From: Strigamia acuminata
Taxonomy: Eukaryota; Arthropoda; Chilopoda; Geophilomorpha; Linotaeniidae
Assembly: GCA_949358305.1 (NCBI GenBank)
Contig: OX442318.1
Coordinates: forward strand, 14,304,517-14,368,516
Direction of reading: 5' to 3'
Length of the DNA: 64,000 bases
The notes below the pieces were generated by a model. That model saw only the letters and a list, made by a program, of their open reading frames with translations. It did not search any database and was not told where the DNA came from. Made by a program: the position numbers and the translations under genes. Below are positions 13,769-26,148 of the stretch, piece after piece (the first letter of the stretch is position 1; the number at the start of each line of letters is the position of its first letter).

Positions 13769-13975
13769 AATAAAGTGCAGCGTGGTATGATTCCACTCAA
13801 CATCCACGTGTCGTTTACATAATCCAGGAACAGGAAAATCACATGGATATAAGTTTCTGTTAGAGCTGTTTTGATGAACTCTTGTCATAATTTTGTAACG
13901 TCACATACACATTACATCCTTGGAAATGTGTATTGCCTGCATGACAATGGCGAATTTCACCCCAATTCGCCATTA

Positions 13976-14028
13976 AAAAAGTCCAAATACGTTCCCAATT
14001 CGCCATTGGAAACGTATTTGGACTTTTC
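13976..14028. repeat. short hairpin in a GCCATTGG-rich repeat
   Basis: AAAAGTCCAAATACGTT (left) and AACGTATTTGGACTTTT (right) are perfect inverted complements around a 17-nt loop. The flanks contain CAATTCGCCATT several times, up to about 14125. Confidence 0.85.
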
Positions 14029-14900
14029 ACTATTGGGACTGCTTTTGGACAGTCTAAGATATAGCTTTCCCATTCGTATGAATGGCCTGATTCGCCCTTA
14101 GGCGATTCGCCGTTGGAACGGCACCCCCAATATTAGCCTTTTAATGAAATTTAAATTAAGTTTTCGCTCAATCCTTCCTCAATGATAATCTCATTAATGT
14201 CTTTAAAATTCCAACTTTCCTTGTCTCAGCTTCAATTATGGACATTCTGGGATCACAAAGTGACAAAATTAATTTGGTACATCAAAAGCCTCTTCTCGTC
14301 GCTTTGGATATCAACAGCACATCCCGAATATTTTAACACAAAATATACTATCTCATCTTTTTACAGCTTCGTTCTTAAAGTAAAATGATTATTAAACTTG
14401 AATTGCAATTTAGTTCAAATTAACCGTCAAAAAAACTCATTACAGATGTTACCCACAAAGTACAAATCAGAATGCTATGGTAGTACGTAGACTACCAGGA
14501 ATTAAAAGCATTCAGTCAGTCTACACTCTACATAACAAACATCTGTTTCATTAAATTTTTATTCACATTGAAAAAAAATATATATTAAAAAAAAAAATTT
14601 AATTATCCAACAAACGTTCTGCTAAAATTTCATTATGAGGGGACCTGAAATAAAGTTCGTGGATCAATTTACATGCGCAAAAACCATTAAGTTTTTTACC
14701 GGAGGTGGAGGTGAGATAGAAGCTGGTAGCCGCAGCAAGTCAACCGCTGGCCGCATGAGAACTCGAATACCGTCGAGGTGAGTTAATGGATTAAAGTCAG
14801 TGATGAGCCAATGAGAAGCTCCAGTTGAAACAAGTACTTGTAGAACTTTACTCAGCAAACATTCATGTGATTTTACTGGTGTGGTAAGATTCCACCACAT

Positions 14901-15100
14901 GAAATCCGTGAAATCTCGTAAAATTTCGCAGAAAATCTCCTGAAATTTCGCAGAAAATCTCGTGAAATTTCGCAGAAAATCTCGTGAAATTTCGCACAAA
15001 ATCTCGTGAAATTTCGCACAAAATCTCGTAAAATTTTGCACAAAATCTCGTGAAATTTCGCACAAAATCTCGTGAAATTTTGCTAAAATCTCCTGAAACC
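14901..15100. repeat. 22-bp minisatellite, about 9 units
   Basis: Tandem 22-bp units built from GAAATTTCGCA and GAAAATCTCGT, with decayed relatives continuing to about 15185 (CACAAGATTTCACGAGATTT). The open frames on the minus strand here (ISRDF, NFTRFCAKF repeats) are products of the array, not genes. Confidence 0.93.
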
Positions 15101-16508
15101 AGGTAAAATATCACAAGATTACATAATTAACTGCGAGATCGCGCGAGGTTTAACAACACTTCACAAGATTTCACGAGATTTGATTCAATTTGACGCAAAA
15201 TCCATTCAACATTTCCGCAGATTTTCCTTAATCAAATTGAACGCACCTAACATGAACTCATCACTTTAAACCTATAACTTTAATTTCTTCATAGAAGCAA
15301 CAAGCAAAAAAAAAAAAGACGAAACCACCTATCGTTATTAATCATCCAACTTCCTATTTAAACAACCACTTACCACTCTACCCTGACAAAAACAATCTTT
15401 TCCTACATCCAAATACACTCAATCCTGGGAAGCAGATCAGCTGACAAACACAGCTTACTCAAGAGCAGCATCAAAACACTAATTTTCTCCTCCACCATAA
15501 AACAAAATGACACACCATACACCCTCGCATCAAACCCGTCTCTCTTCTCTCTTCTCCCTTTCACACTTCGGTCTATAATCACTTTCAACATCACCAGCAG
15601 CCTTTTAAAGTGAAAACCAAAAGAAAAAAAAGCTAAACCTAAACCATCAACACTTTTCAATTATTTAGCTTTGCTTCTATCAAATTTCTTCTATCAACAG
15701 CATCCCTCGTTTTAATAATAAACTTCCATTAGTTTTATAATACGCTCTCCGGAGACTTAAACAAATATCTATAAAGCGCAGCGTGAATCAAATGCTCTGC
15801 TCGTCTCCCCATCCTCTCCTCGAGGAATTCATCAAAATTTTACGCTCAAATCTAATGTGTGGTGCCTTTTTGACGGCCCTGTTGCATTACCTAAGAATTG
15901 TCTTAGCCTGGCACTCTGTGCAAATGAGTTTACTTTCGGCCTTCCCCGCAGTGGCTGGCGATAAAAGTTTAGAAATTGGCTTTTTATAGTTTCACGTTTT
16001 TCCGTTACATTTGACCGAATTTAACGAGCTGTTTATATGCCAGATTTCTGCTTTTTGTGCATTAGAAAAAATAAAATGCGCCTTTACTGCTACCGTCAAA
16101 CTTGCCTCCATCTATCAGCAAATGTTAAAGTAAATGCGAGGCAAAATTCAGCGGTTTTGTTAGTCTCTCATTATTTTCAAAAACTTTTCCCCCGGAAAGT
16201 ACATTTTCAATGCTAATATACGGGCCCTTTGCGTAACTAACAAAACTAAAAAAAAAAAGAATAAAGGGAACGTGGAGTATTGCACGATTATTTACCAGAA
16301 TGTAAGTAAACAAGAATTCGAATATTTTGTTTTCATTATTTCTGGTGATTCCACGATGATGATTTTCTAATTCCACTTGCTATTTATCAGTTTGAAACCT
16401 AATGTTATGCCTAAATGCTAAAATAAAGTAAACAGCAACAATAAACTCATTAACAAAAGTAATCTCCGTATTGTTGCTTTATTTCTATTTTTATTATTTC
16501 AATAAGTG

Positions 16509-16929
16509 GTTTCAAAAATGATACGCTGAAGGCGCTGAAGTGATTAAGGTATGACGATGTTTCTGCTGAAGCGATTATCATGTGACCTGTGTGGGCCAAT
16601 CACATGAATAATCGCTTCAGCACTTCAGCGCTTATGTATAATTGCCTGAGAAGGAGTTGTTAGTGCTGTGTAGAATGCTTAAACTAAGAAAAAGAGAGTT
16701 TGTGGTAAATTATTAAATAAATAAAAATAAATAATCAATTTAATTTAACAAAAACAAATAAATTAATAACAAAAAATAAAATAAAATAAAATAAAAGTAT
16801 AAATAAAAGTGATGTGACATGCAAAATAATCACTTGGACCTGGCGTGGGTCCTTAATAATGCAGTGATTGTGATTATTGGAACAATCGCTTCAGCGTCTT
16901 CAGCGCCTTCAACGTGTCATTTATGAAAC
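16509..16929. mobile_element. inverted-repeat element rich in CGCTTCAGCG motifs
   Basis: The outer ends are inverted: GTTTCAAAAATGATACGCTG at the left and GTGTCATTTATGAAAC at the right, with GAAGGCGCTGAAG/CTTCAGCGCCTTC inside. A second hairpin (16564-16585 with 16600-16622, TGCTGAAGCGATTAT) lies in the left part. No coding capacity and no clear target duplication. Confidence 0.6.
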
Positions 16930-19900
16930 ATCTTATTATTTTGCAAACTTATTTTCTCGATTGTTATGGAACATTTAACAAATAACAATAAAATTAATAA
17001 TGAGTCCAACAATGGGCATAAATCACACTTGTTATTCGTGTTGTATAAAACCTTTCATCCATTGATTCAATTTTTATCAACAAAGCTGTGAAAACACTTT
17101 TTAGAACACTAGAGCCATCTATTGGGTTAAAAACAAACTACATATGTTTTAATCCTATTTATTTCAACCTTATTCAAATTTAAAAGTTCATTCGAAAAAA
17201 CTAAAATAATAATTGAAAAAAAAAAAAAAACAATTCCTTACCTTATTCTGATTTTGATTGAATGAATCTGAGGTGGTGACATAATGATGGTTTTTCACAA
17301 AGATCAAAATATCTAGCACAATCTAAAATATTAAAAAGAAAGTGTTGAATGCATAAATAATTGTGTAGAACAATAATTCTCCTTCCAAAAAAGTACCAAC
17401 ATTGTATGCAATACAGTTTTTAAAACAAGAATAATTTGATCCAAAAGTCCAAGAATCTTTCAATAAAAAAATGCTATTTCTTTATTAATGGAAGCTGATT
17501 TCTATTTTATAGAATTTTATGATGGCAGACTATCAAAAGAACTGCCCAAGGAAATACTGTACGAGGCAAATCAATTTAATAAATAGAATTTTATCATGTC
17601 AACCTCATTTATAAACAGACTTTTAAATAAACATTTTTGCAAAAACTTCCATTGCAAACTTCCTTGAAAATTCAATTATTTACCCGAACAATGAAAATAA
17701 ACTATTCAGTCGTATTCATTTCATTTATTAAATATAAAGAGAAACAAAAATCTATTTCAACTCAACCGAAAACAGCAAATCATTATTAACTCCAAATACA
17801 AATAAAGTCGAAAGAAGCTAATAATAACATCTATTCAATATCACATATCACAAAACCAACAAACAAATAATTCAAAAAACCAATAGATTAAAGTAAACAT
17901 TTAAAATCAAACAACATTATTTATTGCTATCAAATGTACAACTTTCTCCGATTCCCCCCGGATGTAAAAAAATATATATTTCCGCTAGACAAGCCTCCCC
18001 CTCGCATAATTAACCCTAATGTACGAAATGAAGCAAGGTCTAAAACACGAAATGAGGCAGACAGACTTATATGGGGGTTGAAATGACTATTGATTATAAG
18101 GGTGGGTTGAAAAATGACTCAGGCTGGGAAAACTGGCGCCCAGGGAAACAAAAACACCCCCTTATTCCTGTTAACTTCACTGCCAGACAATTCGAAATGT
18201 GTACAAATGTCACGTTTTTCATAGGGAGAAAAAAGTGTGCGCGCAGATGTGTGTTCCCGAACTCACATCGGATTAAATTGCAACTGTTGAAGTCGTGTTT
18301 GACAAGTTTGTTGATTCTTACAAAACAACATAAAACAAAAACTTATTTGTGGATTCTTTATTTTTTATGACAAACAGCACATTGTTTTGTTTTTCATAAC
18401 ATATTGTTAACTACTGCCACTGTATTTCCATTGTAAGGGGAGAAAATCACAATATCTAATTATACGATGCAATCACGACAATACAAGGGATATCGTGTTC
18501 CCCAATCCGGTGTGATTATTAGATCGGTCCATATCAATTACTGATTACTAAGTAAGTTGAGCACTGGAAGAAGAGACTATATTATGTAGATAATATACTT
18601 TCTACATTATAAAACAAAGTTAACTTTAGGCTAATTATCCATTTCTCAAGAACCCTGGACTTTGGGGGCTCTCATGGGCCTGAACATTCCAAGAAAAGTG
18701 CTTCAACTCGTGGCAACAACTCCCAACTGAAATGGCCATGCCATCTGCAAATACCAGCAAGTGGTATCAACATCATCTGCATCTGGCCAAAATTACTGTA
18801 CCAAGATGAGGAATTGTAATCTCTACATTTGCTTCTTCCCCATTCTAAAACTCAAGTGTTGAATATGCAAACCTTATTAATTCAATGAGCAGTGTGCAAT
18901 ATTCCATGAACCGAGTGATGCAACCGATGGATCGAAACCCCACCCCTAAACGTGCACATTATTTTTTCTCTCTCTCTCTCTCTGTATTCACCATCCCATC
19001 CCCCAATCTCCCCTTATCCGCTTTCATTGCATTAAGTGCAGCAATGGCTTGCATTGTATAATGGCCTCGACATTGGGGAACGAAGGGGGAGTGATAGCGG
19101 CGGGGTTTTCCATGATTAATGCGTCGGATGACCGTAATAAAGGCGCCCCCTGCCGGCGCTGTTGACGGCAGACAGGCGGCGACAAGCGTGCGATAGCTAG
19201 GCCAGCTGGCGCCATCGTGTGCACTGTCTGTATACGCTTCATGTGACATTCAATTTGTAAGTAGATACTACTGGCAGAATGGAAATGTTGTTTGTTGCTG
19301 ACTTTCCGCAGCTTTATCCCACAAAATTATGGAGAATTATACTATGGGCCCCAACTACCACCGCTAGAAAAATTAGATTATAAATGAATATTATTAGAAT
19401 TTCAAATTATTGTTAATTCGTAGTTGGGATTTAAGCCAATCAATTCAATTTCTGCGAATTGTTGGCTCCGTCGGCAGCAGTGGCCACCAACAGTCAATTA
19501 TCCTTAACCAAACAACTGCAAACCTCTCACTTACAATTGAGAAGGGTCAAAATCGAGTTAACTCAGCAATACAAATTGCATTACAACGTGATCAATATAC
19601 TGCGCACATCACTTTGTAACAAAATATACTGCTTATTGAATCAAGTCATTTCTCTTACCATTACACACTTTTTCAAACTTTCATTGAAATATTCAGCGGA
19701 GTTATACTTAAACTGCATTTAAGGGCCCGCGACATTAGTAGATTTAAACAAATACTTTTTTGATGAGTTTCTGAAATAAAGAATAAGCATGGGAATTTTT
19801 TTTCTTTTTTTAAATTTTGCTTAAGAGCCAAAAAATTGTAGTTGTGCCACTAACTCAAGTTTAAAACTCATCTGGAATACTGAAACCACAGAGAGGATGA

Positions 19901-20091
19901 GTCATGTGGTTGCTCAACTGCAGCATGCTGAAATGCCAACAGTTTCCTAGAATGGAAATATAACGTTCATAGTAGTTAATAAATTTGTGTTGTTAATCTG
20001 AAACTGGTTCAATTTTAAATCTTTCCTTGATTAAATAGCAGAATATCTGTCATATTGGATTTCAGTTAAATTTTAAACGTGTGAACGGCAC
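16930..20091. other. non-genic sequence with GC-richer islands
   Basis: Mostly AT-rich with no genes. Two blocks, about 17980-18260 and 18950-19260, have clearly higher GC and little simple repeat. They could be conserved non-coding sequence or old insertions; no frame or motif identifies them. Confidence 0.4.
18967..18983. repeat. (TC)n microsatellite
   Basis: About eight TC units at the edge of a GC-richer block extending to about 19250. Confidence 0.85.
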
Positions 20092-20420
20092 CACAGTTCT
20101 CAAATGGCCAGCTTAGTGCAACTTCACCATGCCAGGAGGAGTCGCTAGCTCTGGAAACAACCTTCAGGAACCAATGAAAAATGTACAAGTGTGGACTAAC
20201 TTATAAAAGAGTCCAAGACACAAGACACGCGTTTTGGTCCTTCTCCACTCTTGTTCACCATGGTGGCGCTTAGAGAACAGGCTCATACTGACCATTATAA
20301 ACAATGGCAATCTGACCACACTGCTCATATGGGCTCCCAAACACGTGGTCAGCATCTTGGTTGCAGGTGCATCGTACCAATGCGGATTATCTATACAGAT
20401 GTATGAATGGCGCCTGTCCA
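20092..20420 (+). repeat. uncharacterised dispersed repeat, copy B
   Basis: Shares CAACTTCACCATGCCAGG, TTCAGGAACCAATGAAAA and CACTCTTGTTCACCATGG with copy A. It also shares ACGTGGTCAGCATCTTGGTT and a GGTGCAT...AATGCGG block with copy C. Confidence 0.7.
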
Positions 20421-21644
20421 TTCACACAAATGCAGGTTTCAACAGTCAATACGCATTTAAAATAATCTTGAGTTAAAATTCCTTACCTTTTATCCCATGC
20501 ACAATAAATTCTGTATAAAAATAATAATAAAATTAAATATTAGTTTTGTGTTTTGGAAAATTTAAAATTTAATATAAAAACAAAGAAAAGTTTAATTTTT
20601 TTATTTTGTAGCAAGGGGGATTAAAGTTGGAGATTGGTGGAACATCCATTCACTTTCCTCCAATAAATGAAGATAATAAAAATTGTTTATCTCATAAAAA
20701 TAAAATTAATGCTCAAACTCAAGAGTGATTAACAGCAGCATGTCGGCCAAACTGTCGCGCCACTGTCCGCCATTTTAATGCTGAAACACCGAAATTCTGC
20801 AATACTGCAAACTAACAAACCCATGTTAATACATCGATCTGTGACTTACTTTTTCTTATAATTTTTAATGTTAATAATTCGCATCACGTAAAATACAGTC
20901 AGAGCTAGAATTGTCTTGTTATGTGGTTTCATCATTGCACAGCCAATTAGCCAGAGGACAACACCCCTACTTGATTTTAATTAATTTTCGGTGTATGAGT
21001 CAATGCGGATGCAAATTTTATGTCCCAAGCCTCAAATTAGCGATAATTTTCAATTGATAAAGGTGTAAATGTCTACGTAACTTTTAGAAATATTGTAAAC
21101 AGATGTAACAGCATGTTGCTCCGTCTTCTGACCTTTTTTAAAAAAAAAAGTGCTTGCCAATGCGCTCCTGCCATCTACCGTTAAAAAATAAAAGTTACAC
21201 TCGAAACTAAATATTTTTTAAAGGCTGGAAAAATAGCAAATAAATTCTTGAAAATTTTGCTTCCATATTAATTTGTTTCAATAATTTTTACAAATAATTC
21301 TTACCATCAAAATTTTGAAAACAAAATGCTGTTATCTCCTTGAATGTCGTTTGCATAAATAGCATTGCTGGAAACTAAATGTTTATATTAGCTTGTGTAA
21401 ATTTGCCATTAGTTGTATCACCATTGTTATTGCATAATTTGCGTATTTCCTTAAATAGCCAGCTCGAAGCCAGCTCGAATGTCTAGTTTTGTGATCCATT
21501 TGTAAAAATTAAATCACTTCTCTTTTGCCAGCAACAATAAACACATCTGCAACAAATCTAACAAAGTGACTACAGAAGTGTGTAATCCAGAATTGTTTAA
21601 ATCTTTTTAAATAAAGTATTGTTATTATCTAAACAGTCAATACT

Positions 21645-22118
21645 TTCTTTATTTAAATGCATCTCTTTCTCACATTGTTACAAACAGTTACAACACACAC
21701 AATTCTTTACTGTGTGTAACACTACTTTTTTATTTTTTGAGTAAAAAGACCAATTTTATCATTACACTTGGTGAATAGGCTGCTGGACATGTGACATGGG
21801 ACATCATGAATAGTGAATTATGAATTATGAATTATGAGTAGTTGTGATGTCACATGTCACATGTCCATTATGAGTAGTTATGATGTCACATGTCACATGT
21901 CCATTATGAGTAGTTATGATGTCACATGTCACATGTCCATTATGAGTAGTTATGATGTCACATGTCACATGTCCAGCAGCCTATTCACCAAGTGTAATGA
22001 TAAAATTGACCTTTATACTCAAAAAATAAAAAAGTAGTGATACAACACACAGTAAAGAATTCTGTGTGTTGTAACTGTTTGTAACAATGTGAGAAAGAGA
22101 TGCATTTAAATAAAGAAA
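21645..22118. mobile_element. foldback element with long inverted arms around a 36-bp satellite
   Basis: The left arm (about 21645-21806) is the inverted complement of the right arm (about 21957-22118) with few mismatches. Matching blocks include TTTCTTTATTTAAATGCATC, CACATTGTTACAAACAG and TAGGCTGCTGGACATGTGAC. Between the arms are four 36-bp repeats (21831-21974) rich in CACATGTCACATGTCC. This layout of long terminal inverted repeats enclosing tandem repeats is that of foldback-type DNA transposons. No transposase is encoded. Confidence 0.7.
21831..21974. repeat. 36-bp tandem repeat, 4 copies
   Basis: Four nearly identical 36-bp units starting at 21831, 21867, 21903 and 21939, each containing ATTATGAGTAGTTATGATG and two overlapping ACATGT sites. 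The array is inside the foldback element, at its centre. Confidence 0.9.
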
Positions 22119-22287
22119 ATTTTTACTTTTATTTATTATTTATTTTTAGTAGTAATGTTAATGTTTGTTATTTTATATATGTTAAAAAATTAAAATTAAT
22201 TATATTAAATTTTTTTAAAAACAAATATAAAATAACAAACATCAACTTTACTGCTAAAAATAAATAAAAAATAAAAGTATAAATTTT
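22117..22287. mobile_element. palindromic AT-rich MITE
   Basis: 171 bp with imperfect terminal inverted repeats of about 65 bp: the left arm has AAAATTTTTACTTTTATTTA and the right arm TAAATAAAAAATAAAAGTAT, both with AACAAACAT or its complement further in. It begins exactly where the neighbouring foldback element ends and stops exactly where the tRNA-like unit starts. Confidence 0.6.
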
Positions 22288-22288
22288 C

Positions 22289-22359
22289 ACAGTCAACAGG
22301 ATTTGAACCTGTGTGAAAAGATTCCTGGTTCATTGCCTTAACCACTGGGCCACCGCAAC
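22289..22359 (-). repeat. tRNA-like sequence (tRNA-Ser-like, pseudogene or SINE head)
   Basis: On the minus strand, TGGCCCAGTGGTTAAGGC matches the RNA polymerase III A box and D arm of class II tRNAs, and ACAGGTTCAAATCCTGT forms a complete T arm with the B box. The acceptor strands (GTTGCGG and TGACTGT) do not pair and the anticodon loop lacks the usual T before the anticodon. It is therefore a pseudogene or SINE-derived, not a working tRNA. Confidence 0.55.
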
Positions 22360-22481
22360 ACACTATTGTTACCTTCATCAGTCATGTTGGTGAACAAAGT
22401 TGTGATGTCATATGTCATGTGATATCAAATTACCTGGGTTCCAGAGTAAGGTTTGAACAGGCCACAGTATACTGTGGAACA

Positions 22482-22612
22482 GGCTAATCACCAAGTGTAG
22501 TGCTACACTTGACCTTTTTACTCAAAAAATCAAAAAATGGTGTTTCAACACACAGTAAGGAATCCTGTGTGTTGTAACTGTTTGTAACAATGTGAGAGAG
22601 AGGTGCATTTTA
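22482..22612. repeat. third, diverged copy of the foldback arm
   Basis: Repeats the right arm of the 21645-22118 element in the same orientation: CACCAAGTGTAGTG, CAACACACAGTAAGGAATCC, then TGTAACTGTTTGTAACAATG and GTGCATTTTAATA. A short TGATGTCATATGTCATGTGA stretch at about 22401 resembles the 36-bp unit, so a second, largely eroded element may once have enclosed the tRNA-like unit. Confidence 0.6.
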
Positions 22613-23272
22613 ATATGAGAAAAATAGATTGTTTAGGTCATGTGAATGTTTTATTTACAAACAATTTTAACAATTGTGGATTACACACTCTTGCGGTCTC
22701 CTTGTGAGACAAACAATGGATCGTCCAAGATGGCAACTCGAGTTCCGTATGGTCGTCGGAACAATGGTGTCATCTTGGTCTCGCTGTTGTTCGTTCTTCG
22801 GATTCACGTAACATACGCGATGGGATGCTCAGAGACCATGATATCCGTGCCTGTTGTCTAGGGGTAATTTTAGTATCACAGAGGCGCCGACCAGGAATAA
22901 GATTCCTTACAACGCTCGGACAGTAGAGTAGTTTCTACTACTATTTCTAACAGTGTTCACAATGGCTGTTTCTTCGCTTTCGTGGAATAGCCTTCTTGCA
23001 AACTGAAGAGAATTACGATTTGAAGTAGGTCTGACAGTGAGGTAGTTGCTGTGTGCGTGGGATGTTTTTCTGTAATTTCTGTCTTACAGACAGGAAAACT
23101 TGGGCTTTTTTACAGCAGGGTCAGGTGATGGTGGGAGCCAATGACGACGGCCCACCCGTCGCCTTCCTCCCCTTAAGGCACTCCCCTGTTCTGGGAAGAG
23201 GTGGAGCCAACCAAGGGAAAACGACCCGCTTACTTAGTGACTCAGAAGGAAAGCATCCATGGAATGGTCCAC

Positions 23273-23288
23273 GGGGGGGGGGGGGGGG
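23273..23288. repeat. poly(G) run of 16
   Basis: Sixteen consecutive G on the plus strand in a locally GC-rich stretch (about 23100-23300). Confidence 0.9.
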
Positions 23289-23723
23289 TATGGCGGTTTG
23301 CACACTCCTGGGTCACGGTCACCACAAGCTAATACATGTGTGTTTATTCTATTATGGCCCAAATGGCACAATGACAATTGGCATCTAACACCTGGGTGCC
23401 CAGCAGGCTGCACTTGAGTAATACATACTAGTTTAAGGTTTACTGCTTTTATTTAGTCATCAAGAGGCATCACATTGAGTCCTCACACCCCAAGTGCTAA
23501 CACAGATCAGATTCACAACTATTCTGTGGTCAGTCTATGGGTCCCAGGTCAATTGTCTCCCCTGGTGTTGCCTTCACTCACCTGATCCTGCTCTAGCTCC
23601 AGCCTGTAGGAAGAAAGAAAGAAATACCTGTCCTTTCCAGAAGTGATAGTTCTTTAATGCTTCCTTAAGTACCGGTAACCCTTAAAAAGTGATGCTTGAA
23701 TCAACAAGTAGAATCAACTTTAA

Positions 23724-23749
23724 GCTGTCGCTATTTTTCTAGCGACAGC
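23724..23749. repeat. perfect 10-bp hairpin
   Basis: GCTGTCGCTA and TAGCGACAGC with a 6-nt TTTTTC loop, about 80 bp before the solo LTR. Function unknown. Confidence 0.7.
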
Positions 23750-23827
23750 GATAAAGTGACATTACGATACGCAAGGACCAAGTAAGAAGTGGGTTTGTTA
23801 GGTTCTTGATTGGGCCTGCTTTGATAT

Positions 23828-24335
23828 TGTTACGCGGTTGGCGAGCACACTGTAAGCCAGTTGTCGCCACCACGTTTCCGTATTTATTTGAGCCGAATTA
23901 ATTCAGTAAATTCTCAATAGAGTTCGCCTTAAGCGAATAAGGTAATTAGTTTACCTATCAATCATCAATAGAACAGTCCAAACCTATATAAGTCTGGGTT
24001 TGACTTAGAGAAACACAGAGGTTGACAAGCAGTTATTGCTGTGGCATCTCAAGGTTTTAATGTGATAGAATTTAGTGTTATTCATACTCATAGAATTAAG
24101 ATAGTTTTAGTTTAGTCTTAAGTTATTCTTAAGTTTATTATTAATTGAAATTGCTTTATGCTTTATGTTTTATAATCGAATAAATATATTTTGTATAATT
24201 TAAACCTACACAATGAGTCCTTCTTATTTACACCCCAAGTCAAGTTAGTTAAATAAATGCAATTAGTCTTTGATAAGACATAGTCAAATATAAGTTATTC
24301 ACGTGGGTAAACAGTGGTGATTTATCCACGTAACA
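23828..24335 (+). mobile_element. solo LTR of an LTR retrotransposon
   Basis: A 508-bp segment begins TGTTACGCGG and ends CCACGTAACA, with matching TGTTACG/CGTAACA termini, and is flanked by the same 4-bp target duplication ATAT (23824-23827 and 24336-24339). A TATATAAG box lies near 23985 and an AATAAATA poly(A)-type signal near 24179, the expected order of U3, R and U5. No gag, pol or second LTR is present, so it is a recombined solo LTR. The 4-bp duplication fits a Ty3/gypsy-type element. Confidence 0.75.
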
Positions 24336-26148
24336 ATATGATGATTTCTAGCCCTGGCTTGCTTGGCCTGACTCTGCGATTAACAAATAAATCTGGCGTC
24401 GCAGCAATGGGTATTGTTGCAAGTGAAAAGGCGATGGTTAATATAACAACAATTTTACCTTTTTGGTGGTTAAAACTAGACGCGTGGCAAGCACGCGGAT
24501 TTACATGCATTTCTAACACATATTCGGGGTCCACTTCCAGTGAGCAGGGACCTTGGTGGCGCATAATTTGCATACAAGAGGGCACTTAAAATGGCCATTG
24601 AGCAATATAAAATGAAACAAATTACAAAACTCAATCTAAAAACATACGCTCGAAATAAAATACTTAATCGAATAAAACATATAATTGCAACAAAATAAAT
24701 GTAAACACACCTTAACACATTGAATCATTTAGATTTTACACTGACTCAACAGCCTTGCTATTTTTGGGATGGTTGTGTTTATTTATTGATTATAACTTAT
24801 ACTGGTTTATCTTGCAGCAGCACATAAGAATAAATCTAAATAGTTCCAAATCATTGTCAAACAGCTTTATTGAGAGCAACGATTTGCAATAATTTTCACA
24901 TCTTCTAAAACATTTTAAAAAACAATTTTACTTTATAAATTCCAAGGGGAACAGCATTCAAAAGTTCATTTTATAGAACTCAAAATCAATAATTGGTCTC
25001 TATAAATAAAAAATAATTTAATTTATATATAAACCCAAACTTAAAATTATGCACATTAAAGCATTCATGTTTTTTTTTCTCCTCATGAAATATTATTTTT
25101 TCTTTTTTATTAAAAAAAAAATCAATAAGTGCGTTTAATTATTCTTTGCAACAGCTAATCGCAGTATGAAATACACTCCCGAAGTATGAATTTTGGCAAA
25201 TTTCATAATAAAATCATATACGTGTAGGAAAACTTAATTTTGAACAAAAAATGTATACATAACAAATATTAAGTGTTGACTATCATCAAAATTGCTTTGA
25301 CAGTATTATTTGCCAATTTCTTTTTCATGTTTCATGTGTTTGTGTGTGATTTTTTTTCTGTGTATATACAATCAATATTTTCACAAATACAAGTGAGTTC
25401 ATGGACAAATCCACAGTTAATACACAGTATAATTAGGATAGAATTGAAGAAAAAGCATATTTTAAAAAAAAGTAACATTTTTAAATTTTTCCATTAAAAT
25501 TATAAACAAAATGGATTTTTATTTTATTCCTTCAAAATCAATATGCAGTATACCTAATTACTTGAAATGACTAGTGACTTGATTTAGCAACAAATCAACA
25601 TGATAAGTAAATATATAATTTTTCTTTGCAAAAAAATAAATCAAAAACATTTTTAATTTTGTTATTTAATTTGTTTTTTACGTGAGGTGACCATTTTTCC
25701 CTATATTATGATTAATAATAATGATTAATATACTTTAATTTGTCATTAAATTTTTAACTTCTAAACGTGGAAAAAAGTGGAATAGTTTACTCATTTCTCT
25801 ATTATTTTACAAGTACACAGCAGCATGGATTTATATAGCTTCATGTGAATCATTGGAATGTGCCAAATGAAAGGAAATAGGGGCAATCAAAATAGTATGA
25901 TCATAATCACAAGTGATAATAGGCATTTTTCAATCGAACTTTTGTCTAGTTTACATGGAACAAAATTCACAAAACATTATGCAAGGTACAAATTGTTTTT
26001 ATTAACCCTCTGGCCTCTACCTCAAACTTGTCCCCATAATTTATCTCTGCAATCTAAAGTGTCATTGCAGTTTCCCAAAAATTCTCACCAGAAGCTGGTG
26101 TTACCATACTAGTGTAGGCCTAATAGCACTATTACTGAAAACCACAAT

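Noticed and set aside
13521-13888. Overlapping plus and minus frames of 82-89 residues in a GC-rich patch
   Set aside because: The frames arise from 18-bp and 12-bp tandem units and show no domain.
14664-15114. Minus-strand frames of 133 and 83 residues with ISRDF/NFTRF repeats
   Set aside because: They are produced by the 22-bp minisatellite; different frames give similar peptides.
22646-22861. Plus-strand 71-residue frame, considered as a decayed Tc1-like transposase
   Set aside because: An RRPYG-like stretch on the minus strand is suggestive, but no catalytic or helix-turn-helix motif could be followed in any frame.
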